Below are positions 52,163-62,178 of a stretch of 64,000 nt of DNA, in pieces. A model generated the notes under the pieces. That model was not told the DNA's origin and did no database searches. It worked only from the letters and a program-made list of their open reading frames with translations. The DNA comes from Verrucomicrobiia bacterium (GTDB taxonomy: Bacteria > Verrucomicrobiota > Verrucomicrobiia > Limisphaerales > UBA11358): assembly GCA_031290985.1 (NCBI GenBank), contig JARLJW010000008.1, forward strand, positions 1 to 64,000, in the 5' to 3' direction. The stretch's first letter is position 1; each line of letters opens with the position of its first letter. The position numbers and the translations under genes were made by a program.

Positions 52163-52927
52163 ATGAAAGTTCATGCCCCCATCCGCACCACGTCAACGCG
52201 TGCGTTCACGTTGATCGAACTGCTGGTGGTCATCGCCATCATCGCCATTCTGGCCGCCCTGCTCATGCCGGCATTGGGAACCGCCAAGGCCAAGGCAAAA
52301 GCCGCCGGTTGCACCAGCAACCTGCGCCAGCTTGCACTCGGGTGGAGAATGTACGCCGACGATAACATCGGCACTTTGGTGGTGAACCTCCCCCAGCCCA
52401 GCAACAGCACATCGTGGGTGACTTGGAATACCGCAACCAATCCGAATCAGGCAACCGGCATCAGTCAGGGGCGCCTTTTTCCTTATGTCGTCAACCCAAT
52501 GGTCTATGACTGTCCAGCGGACCAGCCGCCCACGAACGGCTTGACCCGGTTGAGCTATTCGATGAATGGCTGGATGGGCAGCCGGGCCATGAACCAATCC
52601 GGGCCGGCCACCGGTAACGAAGCTTACCGCACTTTCGTGCGCGAAGCGGAGATCGCGAACATCGGCGGTGCCTCGCGCTTCTGGGTGATATCCGATGAGG
52701 ATCCCAGCACCTTGGATGACGGCTGGTTCCTGGTGACCATGGATGACAGCCGGCCATTCGCCAGTTTCCCAGGCATCCGGCATCAGCGTGGCGGCGCAAT
52801 GAATTTTGCCGATGGCCACGCCCAAATGTTCCGGCTGCACGATCCCGCCAGCGTGCCCGGCGGCAAGCAAATCAGTTCCACCAACCCCGACTGGCTCCTG
52901 TTCAAGCAGATGACGACTGACCGTTGA
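52163..52927 (+). CDS. Pseudopilin, type II secretion PulG-like
   Basis: A 254-residue protein with a textbook prepilin motif ([20 protein letters not shown]) after a 14-residue leader, then [27 protein letters not shown]. The C-terminal [19 protein letters not shown] matches the H-xx-G-x-xFADG signature of the family. Cleavage by prepilin peptidase is expected. It lies directly upstream of the giant mosaic protein with 230 bases between them, and divergent from the kinase gene. Adjacent co-occurrence of a pseudopilin and a giant secreted protein suggests linked export or surface display. Confidence 0.9.
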   Translation: MKVHAPIRTTSTRAFTLIELLVVIAIIAILAALLMPALGTAKAKAKAAGCTSNLRQLALGWRMYADDNIGTLVVNLPQPSNSTSWVTWNTATNPNQATGISQGRLFPYVVNPMVYDCPADQPPTNGLTRLSYSMNGWMGSRAMNQSGPATGNEAYRTFVREAEIANIGGASRFWVISDEDPSTLDDGWFLVTMDDSRPFASFPGIRHQRGGAMNFADGHAQMFRLHDPASVPGGKQISSTNPDWLLFKQMTTDR

Positions 52928-53157
52928 AACATCTTGAAACACCCAACAAAACACAACTTATGAGCCGTCATAATTTTCCCGAACCAAGCCTCCAATCCGG
53001 CCAGCAAATGCTGCGTGTTTCTTGGCTGGTGAATTGCAAGAAATGTCACACAAATGTTGATATTTTAGGATTGCTTATCCTTCAAGGTTCCACTAAACAA
53101 GAAAGCGTCGCTCAGAGAGAAATTTCCAACCGGGTAAACTCCAAGAAACCAAGACTT
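52928..53157 (+). other. Leader of the giant gene
   Basis: The frame of the giant gene is open upstream to 52924 but its residues are unlike a signal peptide. The true start is most likely the ATG at 53158, preceded by AAACCAAGACTT without a strong ribosome-binding site. An AT-rich stretch near 53060-53085 could hold the promoter. No riboswitch-like structure was recognised. Confidence 0.5.
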
Positions 53158-56100
53158 ATGAAACAGCTTTCCACCATTGTGCCCAGGTTCATCGCGGTCG
53201 CTTTTGCCATCGCCACGGCGCTCGCCGCCGCCCCGGCACAAGCGTCCTGCACGCCGCCGCCGGCGGGCATCATTGCGTGGTGGCAGGCTGAGAGCAACGC
53301 CCTAGACATCATCGGCGGCAATAACGGTTCCGTCCCGGCGGGGGTGACTTTTGGCCCCGGCGAGGTTGGCCAAGCCTTCAACTTCGCAGGTAATGCCAAC
53401 ATCACCGTCCCCAACCAGCCGACCCTCAACCCCACCAATCAGTTGACCGTTGAATGCTGGATCTATCCCCGGGCCCGCGCCGCTTTTACCTGGCCCCAAG
53501 ATGTGGTCACCAAAGATGGTGAATGCGTCAACCGGCAATATATCCTCGGGATCGACAACAACAACAGCCAGGGTACCGGGGCGGGTATTTTTGAATCCAC
53601 CGTCTGGCTTGGCAGCGGGGCGGTACCGGTTAGTGGGGCGACGGTCGTGCAGACGAATACCTGGTATCACGTGGCGGTGACCTATGACGGGGCGCTGCTT
53701 AAACTCTATGTCAACGGGGCTGTGGATGGCCAAGTGGCGGTCACCGGCCCGATTGTCACCGGATCCGAACCCGTCCGGCTGGGGGGTGGCGCTCCCAGTG
53801 GCTGCACCCCTTACTTCTTTAATGGGATGCTGGATGAACCCGCCATTTATAACCGCGCCCTCGCCTCCAACGAGATCGCCGCCATCTATCTCGCCGGCTC
53901 CGCAGGCAAATGCACGCCAGCCGCTACCGGCCCGGTCATCACCTTCCAGCCGACCAACCTTACCGTTGTCGCCGGCAGCACGGCCACCTTCAGTGTGACC
54001 GCCACCGGCACCGCCCCGCTCGCTTACCAGTGGAGCCTTAACAATACCAACTTGCCCGGGGCGACCAACGCCACCTTGTTAGTACCCAACGTCCAACTCT
54101 CACAGAATGGCTCCTTTTACTCCGTCCTTGTGTCCAACCCCGCCAATTTCGTCGTCAGTTCCAATGCCTTCCTGACCGTTTCTTCACCAGCGCCGCCGCC
54201 GTCTTGCACGCCGCCGCCGGCAGGCATCGTCGGCTGGTGGCCAGCAGAGAACAACGTGACAGACATCATCGGCGGGGACAATGGCGTATTGTCGGCCAGC
54301 GGTGCCACTTTTGCCGCTGGCGAGGTCGGCAAAGGTTTCCGGCTGGATGGCACCAACGGCTATGTGCAAATCCCTGATTCCGCCGCGCTGCGGCCGACTA
54401 ATGTCACTGTCGAAGCCTGGGTCTGGTTGGATCCGGCAGTGACAGGTTCCGCCGGCGAATACATCATCTTTAAGCGTAATACTAGGACATCGCTTTATGA
54501 GGGTTATTCCCTGGCCCAATATATGGGTCATTTTCAATTCAGCGCCACCCGCAACGGAAACCAAGTGAGCGCAAACTCCACGACCGTGATCCAACGCGGC
54601 ACTTGGTATCATGTGGCGGGAACTTACGATGTCAATACACTGACAGTATACGTCAATGGTGTGGCTGAAGCCTCGGCAGTTGCCGGGTTTGCCTTGGACT
54701 ACGACACGCTCCCTGTCTACTTTGGCACGTCGGGTGAACCGGCACCGAACCGAGGAATGCTAACCGGCGTCATTGATGAGCCATCCATCTACAACCGCGC
54801 GCTCGCTTCCAATGAGATCGCCGCTATCTATCTCGCCGGCGCCGCCGGCAAATGCACGTCGGTCCCGGTCGCGTCTGCGGTTCCCGCCATTTACAACTTC
54901 GCCCCGGCAGCCGGTTTCAACGGAACGGTGGTCACCCTGTCGGGCACCAACTTCAGTTCCACGCTGGCAGCAAACATCGTTTACTTTGGCGCGGTGCGAG
55001 CGACGGTTACTGCCGCCAGCCCGGCCAGCTTGACCGTGACGGTGCCGACGGGCGCAACCTACGCGCCCATCACCGTGACTGTCGGCGGGCTGCAAGCCTG
55101 TTCGAGCCAGTCATTTGAACCGACCTATGCTGGCAGCGGTTCAAATATCACCACCAGCAGCTTTGCGCCGAGTTTCAATCTCAGCACACCCGGCGGCCCC
55201 GGTCAAACCGTGATCGCCGACCTTGACGGAGATGGCAAGCCCGATGTGATCGTGGCCGACGTTTATAACAACACCATTTCGATTTTCCGCAATATCAGCA
55301 CCAACGGAACATTGTCCGCCAATTCATTTGCACCACCGGTCAACCTGCCGGCGACTGCGGGGAGCTATAGTCCAAGCGTCATCGCAGTGGCCGATGTGGA
55401 TGGCGACGGCAAACTGGATATCATCGCCACGGAGTCTGGTGATAATCTGGTCTCGGTTTATCGCAATACCAGCACACCCGGCAATCTCAGTTCCAACTCG
55501 TTTGCGGCCCGGGTGGATTTCCCGACGGGTGTGCAACCACAGGGAGTTGTCGTCCGGGATCTGGATGGAGATGGCCGGCCGGACATGGTGGTGCCCAACA
55601 GCGGCGACGGAACGGTTTCCCTTTTGCAAAACATCGGTGCACCGGGAACGCTGACAACCTATTCGTTTGCGCCGAAAATTGACATCGCCACCGGCGCCGG
55701 TGCCGACCGGGTGGCCGTGGGCGATCTGAACGGCGATGGCCGCCCTGATTTGGCGGTGGCCAACGGCAACGCCGGCACCGTGTCTGTGCTGCAAAATATC
55801 ATCACTTCGCCGGGCAGCTTCACCGCCGGCTCGTTCGCCCCGAAGATCGACCTCGCCGTTCCATCGGGTGCAATCCAAGTGACGATTCTGGATGTGGATG
55901 GTGACGGCAAGCCGGATCTTGCGGTCACGGCCTATTTGCCGCAAACCTTCTCCCTGATTCAAAACCTGAGCACAGGTGGAAATCTAACATCCAATTCCTT
56001 CGCCCCCCGGATCGATTATCCCCTCAATGGCCGTGGCCATACGATTGCGGTCGGTGATATTAACGGTGATGGCAAGCCCGACCTGATCGTGGACACGGAG

Positions 56101-59100
56101 TTAAACAGCCTGCTCAACATTTTCCAAAACGTCAGCACACCTGGTACTTTGAACAACAATTCGCTGGCCAGCCAGGTGGAGCTCGCGACCGGCTGGAACG
56201 CCTGGGGCGTGTCCGTCGGCGATCTGGATGGCGATGGCCGTCCGGACCTCATTTTCGCGAACAGCTATGACAGCACACTTCAAATCTACCAAAACCAGAT
56301 GCCGTTCGCCACGCCACCGCCGCCGCCGCCGGCTTGCACACCCGTTCCCGCCGGCATCGTTGGCTGGTGGCAGGGTGAAGGCAATCCCAATGACCTGATC
56401 AGTTCAAACAACGCCACGCTCTTCGGCGGAGCAACTTACGCGGCCGGCGAGGTCGGCCAGGGGTTCCGCCTCGATGGCACCAACGGGTATGTGCAGATTC
56501 CTGATTCAGCCGCGCTGAAGCCGGCCAATGTCACCGTCGAGGCCTGGGTCTGGCTGGATCCGGCCATCAACACGACCACCAACCAAAGAACGGAATGCAT
56601 CATCTTCAAGAAAAACAGCTGGGACTTCCTTTTTGAAGGCTATGAGCTCGTGAAAGAAAGCCTGCCGAACGGTGACGGCACATATACCGACCACTTTTCC
56701 TTCGTGATCACCAGCAGTGGCAATCAAATCATCACCCACTCCACCACGGCGGTTCAGCGCGGAAAATGGTATCACGTTGCCGGCACCTATGACGGCACCA
56801 CGCAGACGCTGGTAGTCAACGGCGTGGCGGAGGCTTCCGCCTATGCGGGCTTTGCCTTGGACTACGGCACGCGACCGGTTTTCCTCGGCACCTCCGGCCA
56901 GCCGGCTCCGTATCAATCGATGTTCGCGGGTATCATCGATGAGGCTTCCATTTACAACCGCGCCCTCACGACCAATGAACTCGCCGCCATCTACCTCGCC
57001 GGCAGCGCGGGCAAGTGCTACTCACCCGTGGCACCGATGATCACCGCCCAGCCGACCAATCTCACGGTGACCGTGAACAACACGGCGGTGTTCAACGTCA
57101 CGGCCCAAGGCACATCGCCGCTCTATTATCAATGGAGCTACAATGGCACCAACATTCTGGGCGCGACCAATTCTTCGCTCACGTTGAACAACATTTCGCC
57201 CGCGTTCGCCGGAAATTATTCCGTGCTGGTTTCAAACTTTGTCGGGACGGTGACCAGTTCGAACGCCACGCTCACCGTCCTCGTTCCGGCGGTGCCGCCG
57301 TCGATCCTTGCGCAGACGCCCAGCCAGATCGTGCTGCTCGGCAGCGCGGCGACCTTTACCGTCACGGCGGGCGGCTCCGCCCCGTTGAGCTATTTCTGGG
57401 AGCGCAACAACGTGCCGATCCCCGGCGCGACCAATGCCAGCTACACCCTGCCCGGCGCGCAGCTCGCTGATTCCGGCAGCAAGTTCAGCTGCCTGGTCAC
57501 CAATGCTTACGGTTTCGCCGCCAGTACCAATGCCACGCTCAAGGTCATTGACACCGTCTCGAACGACCTGTGCAGCGGCGCGGTGGTCATCACGAGTTAC
57601 AGCTACACCAACGTCCAGTCCACCGTGAAAGCCAGTTCCTACGGCGATCCCCTGCCCGACTGCATCGATGGCTTTGGCAATGGTGTGTGGTACCAGTTCA
57701 CCCCGCCCGTCAGCGGACTGCTGCTCGCGGATACGCTCGGCAGTGACTTTGACACCGGCCTGGCCGTTTACACCGGGAGTTGCGGTTCATTCACCGAGGT
57801 CGCGTGCAACGATGATTACGACGGCGTGACTTCGGCCCTCAGCCTCCCGACGACGGCCGGCACAACGTACTATCTCCTCATTGGCGGCTATGACGGGCAT
57901 GTGGGCAACCTGGTGTTCCATCTGAACTACCAGACCCCGCCCGCATTTGACGTGCAGCCCACGAATATTTCCGTGGTCGTCAGCAGCAATGCCACCTTCA
58001 CCACGGCCATCTCCGGCACGCAGCCCATCAGCGCCCAGTGGTATTTCAACAATACGCCGCTCGTCGATGGCGGACGCATCAGCGGTTCTACGAACCCGGT
58101 CTTGAACATCGTCAATGTGAACCCGAATGACGGTGGAAATTATTTCATCATCGCCTCGAACTTCCTCGGCGTGACCACCAGTTCCGTGGCGGTGCTGACC
58201 CCGGTCATCCTGCCGCCGGTCATCCTCGTGCCGCCGGTCAGCCAGTCCATCGTCACCGGCGCGAACGTCACGTTCACCACCGTGGTCTATGGCACGCCGC
58301 CATACACCTATCAGTGGAGCTTGAACGGCAACCCGCTGGCCGATGACGGTGTGCGCATTTTCGGTTCCAGCACGGGCAGCCTGACCGTTTCCAACCTCAC
58401 CACGGCGGACGCGGGCAGTTACTCGCTGACCGCCACCAACGTCTCCGGTTCTGCCAGTGCATCCGCCACGCTGGTGGTGATGGTGCCGCCGGTCATCACC
58501 GTGCCGCCGGTTGGCCGCTCTGTGCCACCGGGTCTGCCGACGATTTTCAACGCCTCGGTCGCTGGCATTCCGACGCCGGTTTACCAGTGGCAATTGAGCG
58601 GCACCAATCTTCCCGGCGCGACCGGCAGCAGCTATACGAATCCGGCGGTGGGCATCAATGACCTTGGATATTATCAGGTCATCGCCAGTAACGTGGTTGG
58701 CAGCGTGACGAGCAGTGTGGCGCAACTGACCTTCGGCCCGGTGGCCGCGTGGGGCAGAAACCTGAACAACGAATGCCTGCCGCCACCCGGCTTGAGCAAC
58801 GTGGTTGGGGTCGCGGGCGTTAATATGGCCAGCATCGCGATTCATGGAGATGGCTCACTCGCGTTCTGGGGCGGCAACTCGGGCACAAATGCTCCCGCCA
58901 GTGCAACGAACGTTGTGCAACTGGCGCTCACCGGCGGTACCGGCAATTATGCGTTGCGCAGTGACGGCACGGTGGTTGGCTGGACCGGTTATCCGCCGCC
59001 GGTGTTGAGCAATGTTGTTTCCGTGGCGGCGGGAAATCTCTTTGCGCTGGCTTTGCGCACGGAAGGCACGGTCGTAGGCTGGGGCAGCGGTGCCGCCAGT

Positions 59101-62100
59101 GTCGTGCCCGCCGGTCTGTCGCGGGTGGTGGCAATTTCTTGCGGCAACACGCACTCGCTCGCGTTGCGGAGCAATGGCACCGTCGTGACGTGGGGCAGCG
59201 GCACGGGCACGAATCTGCCTCCTGGCATCAGCAACATCGTCGCCATCGCTGCGGGCTTTACGCACAGCCTTGCGTTGCGGGCCAACGGCACCGTCGTCGC
59301 TTGGGGCAGCGGCACGGGCACGAACGTACCGGCGGGATTGACCAACGTTACGGCAATTTCCACCGCCACCATGCCATATCAGTCGCTGGATCTGGCGTTG
59401 CGGGCCAACGGCACAGTCGTCGCGTGGGGCGACATTTCTTTCGGTGAAACCAATCCGCCGGCGGCGTTGAGCAATCTCCTTTCTGTCGCCATTGCCGCCG
59501 TGCCCAATCACGGACTGGCGCTTGTAAATGATGGCAGCCCGCAGATTCTCCAGCCGCCCGTCGGTCTCACCGCCTACACCGGGCGTGACGTAACATTTCG
59601 CGGCACCGCCGTGGGCGCGGCACCGCTGGCATACCAATGGCTGCTGAACGGTACGAACATCCCCAATGCGACGAACACCAGCCTCATCCTGTCCAACATC
59701 CAGCTGGCCAACGCCGGCAATTACCAGTTGTTGGTCAGCAACTCCATCAACACGGCCCTCAGCCTGCCCGCGCCCGTCACGGTCATCAGCAACAGCGCCC
59801 CGTTCTTCTTAAGCCAGACGACGGTTTCCGCTACCAATATCTATCAAGCTGGCAGGGTCACCTTCAACAGCGGCACGGTGCTCGGCAGCGGGCCGCTGCG
59901 TTATCAGTGGTTCTTCTCGGCCACGAATAGAAATTACGTGCCGGTGCCGGCGGCGACCAATGACACGCTCACCTTCGACCCGGCGCTGGCGGTGCAGACG
60001 GGAAATTATTACATCGCCATCAGTAATCTGGTCGGTGGCGTCACCAGCGCGCCGGTCGGCATCCGCGTCTTGTTCGCCCGCGCCTGGGGCTATCAGGCCG
60101 TCAGCAATCCGCCGGTCAATGTGACCAATTGCATCGCCCTCGCCACGGGCGGTGGTTCGGCCAGTTTAAACGGCCATTATCTCGCGCTGGGGTCGGATGG
60201 CAAAGTCACGGCGTGGTCCAGCGGTTCAACGTTTTATGGGGAAACGAACGTCTCCGCCTTAAGCAATTCCATCGTCACCGCCATCGCCGCCGGCTATCAA
60301 GAATCGCTCGCCCTCAAATCGGACGGAACCGTTTACGCCTGGGGTTATGGCGGCTACGGCCAGACCAATCCGCCGGTTGGCTTGAGCGGTGTCACGGCCA
60401 TTTCCGTTGGCGGTTACCATGACCTTGCCTTGAAGGCGGATGGTACGGTCGTCGGCTGGGGTGATGTTCTGCAGGCACCGAATTACGGGCAGGCGACCAA
60501 TAATCCCGCCGCCACCAATGTTGTCGCCATTGCCGCCGGCCAGCAACACAGCCTTGCGTTGCGCGCCGATGGCAGCGTGGTGGCCTGGGGCTATGGCTCG
60601 GATGGGTCAACCTTGATTCCCTTTGGCGCCACCAATATCGTTGCCATTGCTGCTGGCAATGGCTTCAGCGCGGCCTTGCGCGCCAACGGTACGGTGGTGG
60701 AATGGGGGGGTCTGGGCAATTACCCCGTGCCGCTCAACCTGAGCAATGTCGTCGCCATTTCCGGCTCCGGCACGCATTTGACGGCGCTCAAGAATGACGG
60801 CACCGTCGTCACTTGGGGCTATCAGTATGCGGGCTTGGCCTCGAACAACCTCCCCGCCGACTTGACTAATGTCGTCGGCCTGGCCAGCGGCGGCGATCAT
60901 GACATCGCCCTGTTTGGCACGCGCGCGCCGGTCTTCACCGTGCAACCGTGGAACCGCGCGGTGATCGTCTCCAAATCCGCCTACACCACCATCACGCTGG
61001 CCGCCAAATGCGCCGGGGTCCAACCCGTGCGTTACCAATGGTTGTTGAACGGCACGAATTATCCCAATGCCACCAATGATACCTTGACCCTGCGCAATGA
61101 TGGCCTTGGAGGCCCCGGCCAGTTCCCGGCGGGCGCCTACCAGCTCGTGGCCAGCAACGCGTATGGCGTGACCTTCAGCAAGCCTGCCAAAGTCACCATC
61201 GTGATTCCGCTCGGCGAAGCTGTCGATGCCACCAACCTCGTCTGGACTTCCACCGGTTCCACCCCGTGGTATGGCCAGACCAACATCACTCATGACGGCC
61301 TCGACGCCGCGCGCAGCGGCGGCATTGGCGGCTCGCAGGAAACCATCCTGCAAACCACGCTCGCCACAAACTTCTCCGGCTTTGCCACCTTCTGGTGGAA
61401 GGTTTCCTCGGAACAATTCTTCGACACCTTGGAATTCCGCGTGAACGGAACCGTGCAGGCCACCATCTCGGGCGAGGTGGACTGGACCCAGGCCAGCATC
61501 CCCATCCCCGCGGGCACCAACCTGCTGCAATGGCGCTATTCCAAGGACGCCTCATTTGATTCCGGCCTCGATGCCGGGTTCGTGGATCAGTTCGCCTTTG
61601 TCGCCGGTCCACCCATCATCACCAACCAGCCCAACTCGGTGGTCGTCAATGCCGGGGCCAACGTGACCTTGTCCGTCGCCGCCGTCGGCGCCCCGCAATT
61701 AAAATACCAATGGTGGAAGGATGGCAACGCCGTCGGCGGCAACAGCCCCGTCCTGGCGATGAACAACGTGAGTCGCGCCAACGCCGGAAATTATTGCGTC
61801 ACCGTCACCAACCTTGCCGGCAGCGTGACCAGCAGCACCGCCGCAGTACGCGTCGTCGCCCCGCAATTGCTCGGCTCGCCGCAATTGCTCCCCGACGGCT
61901 CGTTGCAGTTGATCGCGACCGATGCCAATGGTGGCACGCTGACGGACGCCGACCTCCCCAATTTCGAGGCCCAGGCCAGCTCCGACTTGGTGAACTGGAC
62001 CACGCTGCCTGATGCCTTGAGCCTCACGAACGGCAGGTTGCAGTTGCAAGACACCTCGCGGACGAATTTCACGACGCGCTTCTACCGCATCATTGAGCAC

Positions 62101-62112
62101 CCCGCGCCCTGA
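53158..62112 (+). CDS. Giant secreted mosaic protein (LamG, Ig-like, TIG, FG-GAP, RCC1)
   Basis: About 2984 residues with a signal peptide (FIAVAFAIATALAAAPAQA). Domains by rough residue position: LamG 31-255; Ig-like 258-341; LamG 350-568; IPT/TIG 575-655; FG-GAP/VCBS beta-propeller repeats with DxDGDGxPD calcium motifs 661-1051; LamG 1060-1288; two Ig-like domains 1291-1465; a pre-peptidase-like beta domain 1468-1593; three Ig-like domains 1596-1860; RCC1 repeats (SNVVAIAAGxxHSLALRxNGTVVAWG) 1862-2125; two Ig-like 2126-2305; a second RCC1 block 2308-2587; Ig-like 2591-2683; a jelly-roll-like domain 2685-2815; Ig-like 2816-2902. The C-terminus ends with TTRFYRIIEHPAP, a verrucomicrobial ending with no PEP-CTERM signal. 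Likely an adhesin or polysaccharide-binding surface protein. Confidence 0.9.
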   Translation: MKQLSTIVPRFIAVAFAIATALAAAPAQASCTPPPAGIIAWWQAESNALDIIGGNNGSVPAGVTFGPGEVGQAFNFAGNANITVPNQPTLNPTNQLTVECWIYPRARAAFTWPQDVVTKDGECVNRQYILGIDNNNSQGTGAGIFESTVWLGSGAVPVSGATVVQTNTWYHVAVTYDGALLKLYVNGAVDGQVAVTGPIVTGSEPVRLGGGAPSGCTPYFFNGMLDEPAIYNRALASNEIAAIYLAGSAGKCTPAATGPVITFQPTNLTVVAGSTATFSVTATGTAPLAYQWSLNNTNLPGATNATLLVPNVQLSQNGSFYSVLVSNPANFVVSSNAFLTVSSPAPPPSCTPPPAGIVGWWPAENNVTDIIGGDNGVLSASGATFAAGEVGKGFRLDGTNGYVQIPDSAALRPTNVTVEAWVWLDPAVTGSAGEYIIFKRNTRTSLYEGYSLAQYMGHFQFSATRNGNQVSANSTTVIQRGTWYHVAGTYDVNTLTVYVNGVAEASAVAGFALDYDTLPVYFGTSGEPAPNRGMLTGVIDEPSIYNRALASNEIAAIYLAGAAGKCTSVPVASAVPAIYNFAPAAGFNGTVVTLSGTNFSSTLAANIVYFGAVRATVTAASPASLTVTVPTGATYAPITVTVGGLQACSSQSFEPTYAGSGSNITTSSFAPSFNLSTPGGPGQTVIADLDGDGKPDVIVADVYNNTISIFRNISTNGTLSANSFAPPVNLPATAGSYSPSVIAVADVDGDGKLDIIATESGDNLVSVYRNTSTPGNLSSNSFAARVDFPTGVQPQGVVVRDLDGDGRPDMVVPNSGDGTVSLLQNIGAPGTLTTYSFAPKIDIATGAGADRVAVGDLNGDGRPDLAVANGNAGTVSVLQNIITSPGSFTAGSFAPKIDLAVPSGAIQVTILDVDGDGKPDLAVTAYLPQTFSLIQNLSTGGNLTSNSFAPRIDYPLNGRGHTIAVGDINGDGKPDLIVDTELNSLLNIFQNVSTPGTLNNNSLASQVELATGWNAWGVSVGDLDGDGRPDLIFANSYDSTLQIYQNQMPFATPPPPPPACTPVPAGIVGWWQGEGNPNDLISSNNATLFGGATYAAGEVGQGFRLDGTNGYVQIPDSAALKPANVTVEAWVWLDPAINTTTNQRTECIIFKKNSWDFLFEGYELVKESLPNGDGTYTDHFSFVITSSGNQIITHSTTAVQRGKWYHVAGTYDGTTQTLVVNGVAEASAYAGFALDYGTRPVFLGTSGQPAPYQSMFAGIIDEASIYNRALTTNELAAIYLAGSAGKCYSPVAPMITAQPTNLTVTVNNTAVFNVTAQGTSPLYYQWSYNGTNILGATNSSLTLNNISPAFAGNYSVLVSNFVGTVTSSNATLTVLVPAVPPSILAQTPSQIVLLGSAATFTVTAGGSAPLSYFWERNNVPIPGATNASYTLPGAQLADSGSKFSCLVTNAYGFAASTNATLKVIDTVSNDLCSGAVVITSYSYTNVQSTVKASSYGDPLPDCIDGFGNGVWYQFTPPVSGLLLADTLGSDFDTGLAVYTGSCGSFTEVACNDDYDGVTSALSLPTTAGTTYYLLIGGYDGHVGNLVFHLNYQTPPAFDVQPTNISVVVSSNATFTTAISGTQPISAQWYFNNTPLVDGGRISGSTNPVLNIVNVNPNDGGNYFIIASNFLGVTTSSVAVLTPVILPPVILVPPVSQSIVTGANVTFTTVVYGTPPYTYQWSLNGNPLADDGVRIFGSSTGSLTVSNLTTADAGSYSLTATNVSGSASASATLVVMVPPVITVPPVGRSVPPGLPTIFNASVAGIPTPVYQWQLSGTNLPGATGSSYTNPAVGINDLGYYQVIASNVVGSVTSSVAQLTFGPVAAWGRNLNNECLPPPGLSNVVGVAGVNMASIAIHGDGSLAFWGGNSGTNAPASATNVVQLALTGGTGNYALRSDGTVVGWTGYPPPVLSNVVSVAAGNLFALALRTEGTVVGWGSGAASVVPAGLSRVVAISCGNTHSLALRSNGTVVTWGSGTGTNLPPGISNIVAIAAGFTHSLALRANGTVVAWGSGTGTNVPAGLTNVTAISTATMPYQSLDLALRANGTVVAWGDISFGETNPPAALSNLLSVAIAAVPNHGLALVNDGSPQILQPPVGLTAYTGRDVTFRGTAVGAAPLAYQWLLNGTNIPNATNTSLILSNIQLANAGNYQLLVSNSINTALSLPAPVTVISNSAPFFLSQTTVSATNIYQAGRVTFNSGTVLGSGPLRYQWFFSATNRNYVPVPAATNDTLTFDPALAVQTGNYYIAISNLVGGVTSAPVGIRVLFARAWGYQAVSNPPVNVTNCIALATGGGSASLNGHYLALGSDGKVTAWSSGSTFYGETNVSALSNSIVTAIAAGYQESLALKSDGTVYAWGYGGYGQTNPPVGLSGVTAISVGGYHDLALKADGTVVGWGDVLQAPNYGQATNNPAATNVVAIAAGQQHSLALRADGSVVAWGYGSDGSTLIPFGATNIVAIAAGNGFSAALRANGTVVEWGGLGNYPVPLNLSNVVAISGSGTHLTALKNDGTVVTWGYQYAGLASNNLPADLTNVVGLASGGDHDIALFGTRAPVFTVQPWNRAVIVSKSAYTTITLAAKCAGVQPVRYQWLLNGTNYPNATNDTLTLRNDGLGGPGQFPAGAYQLVASNAYGVTFSKPAKVTIVIPLGEAVDATNLVWTSTGSTPWYGQTNITHDGLDAARSGGIGGSQETILQTTLATNFSGFATFWWKVSSEQFFDTLEFRVNGTVQATISGEVDWTQASIPIPAGTNLLQWRYSKDASFDSGLDAGFVDQFAFVAGPPIITNQPNSVVVNAGANVTLSVAAVGAPQLKYQWWKDGNAVGGNSPVLAMNNVSRANAGNYCVTVTNLAGSVTSSTAAVRVVAPQLLGSPQLLPDGSLQLIATDANGGTLTDADLPNFEAQASSDLVNWTTLPDALSLTNGRLQLQDTSRTNFTTRFYRIIEHPAP

Positions 62113-62126
62113 TCTTACGCAACAAC

Positions 62127-62160
62127 AAGAAAGCCCCGCCGGCAACGGCGGGGCTTTCTT
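62127..62160. terminator. Strong bidirectional terminator
   Basis: A perfect 15-base inverted repeat, AAGAAAGCCCCGCCG and CGGCGGGGCTTTCTT, around the stable GCAA tetraloop, with flanking A and T bases. It lies between the convergent giant-protein and mpl genes and can serve both. Confidence 0.88.
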
Positions 62161-62178
62161 ATTTCAAGAAAGCGCCGC

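Noticed and set aside
52928-53157. Possible c-di-GMP riboswitch in the leader of the giant gene
   Set aside because: Looked for the GEMM conserved blocks and hairpins; none found.
57787-58845. 352-residue minus ORF
   Set aside because: Antisense to the giant mosaic protein.
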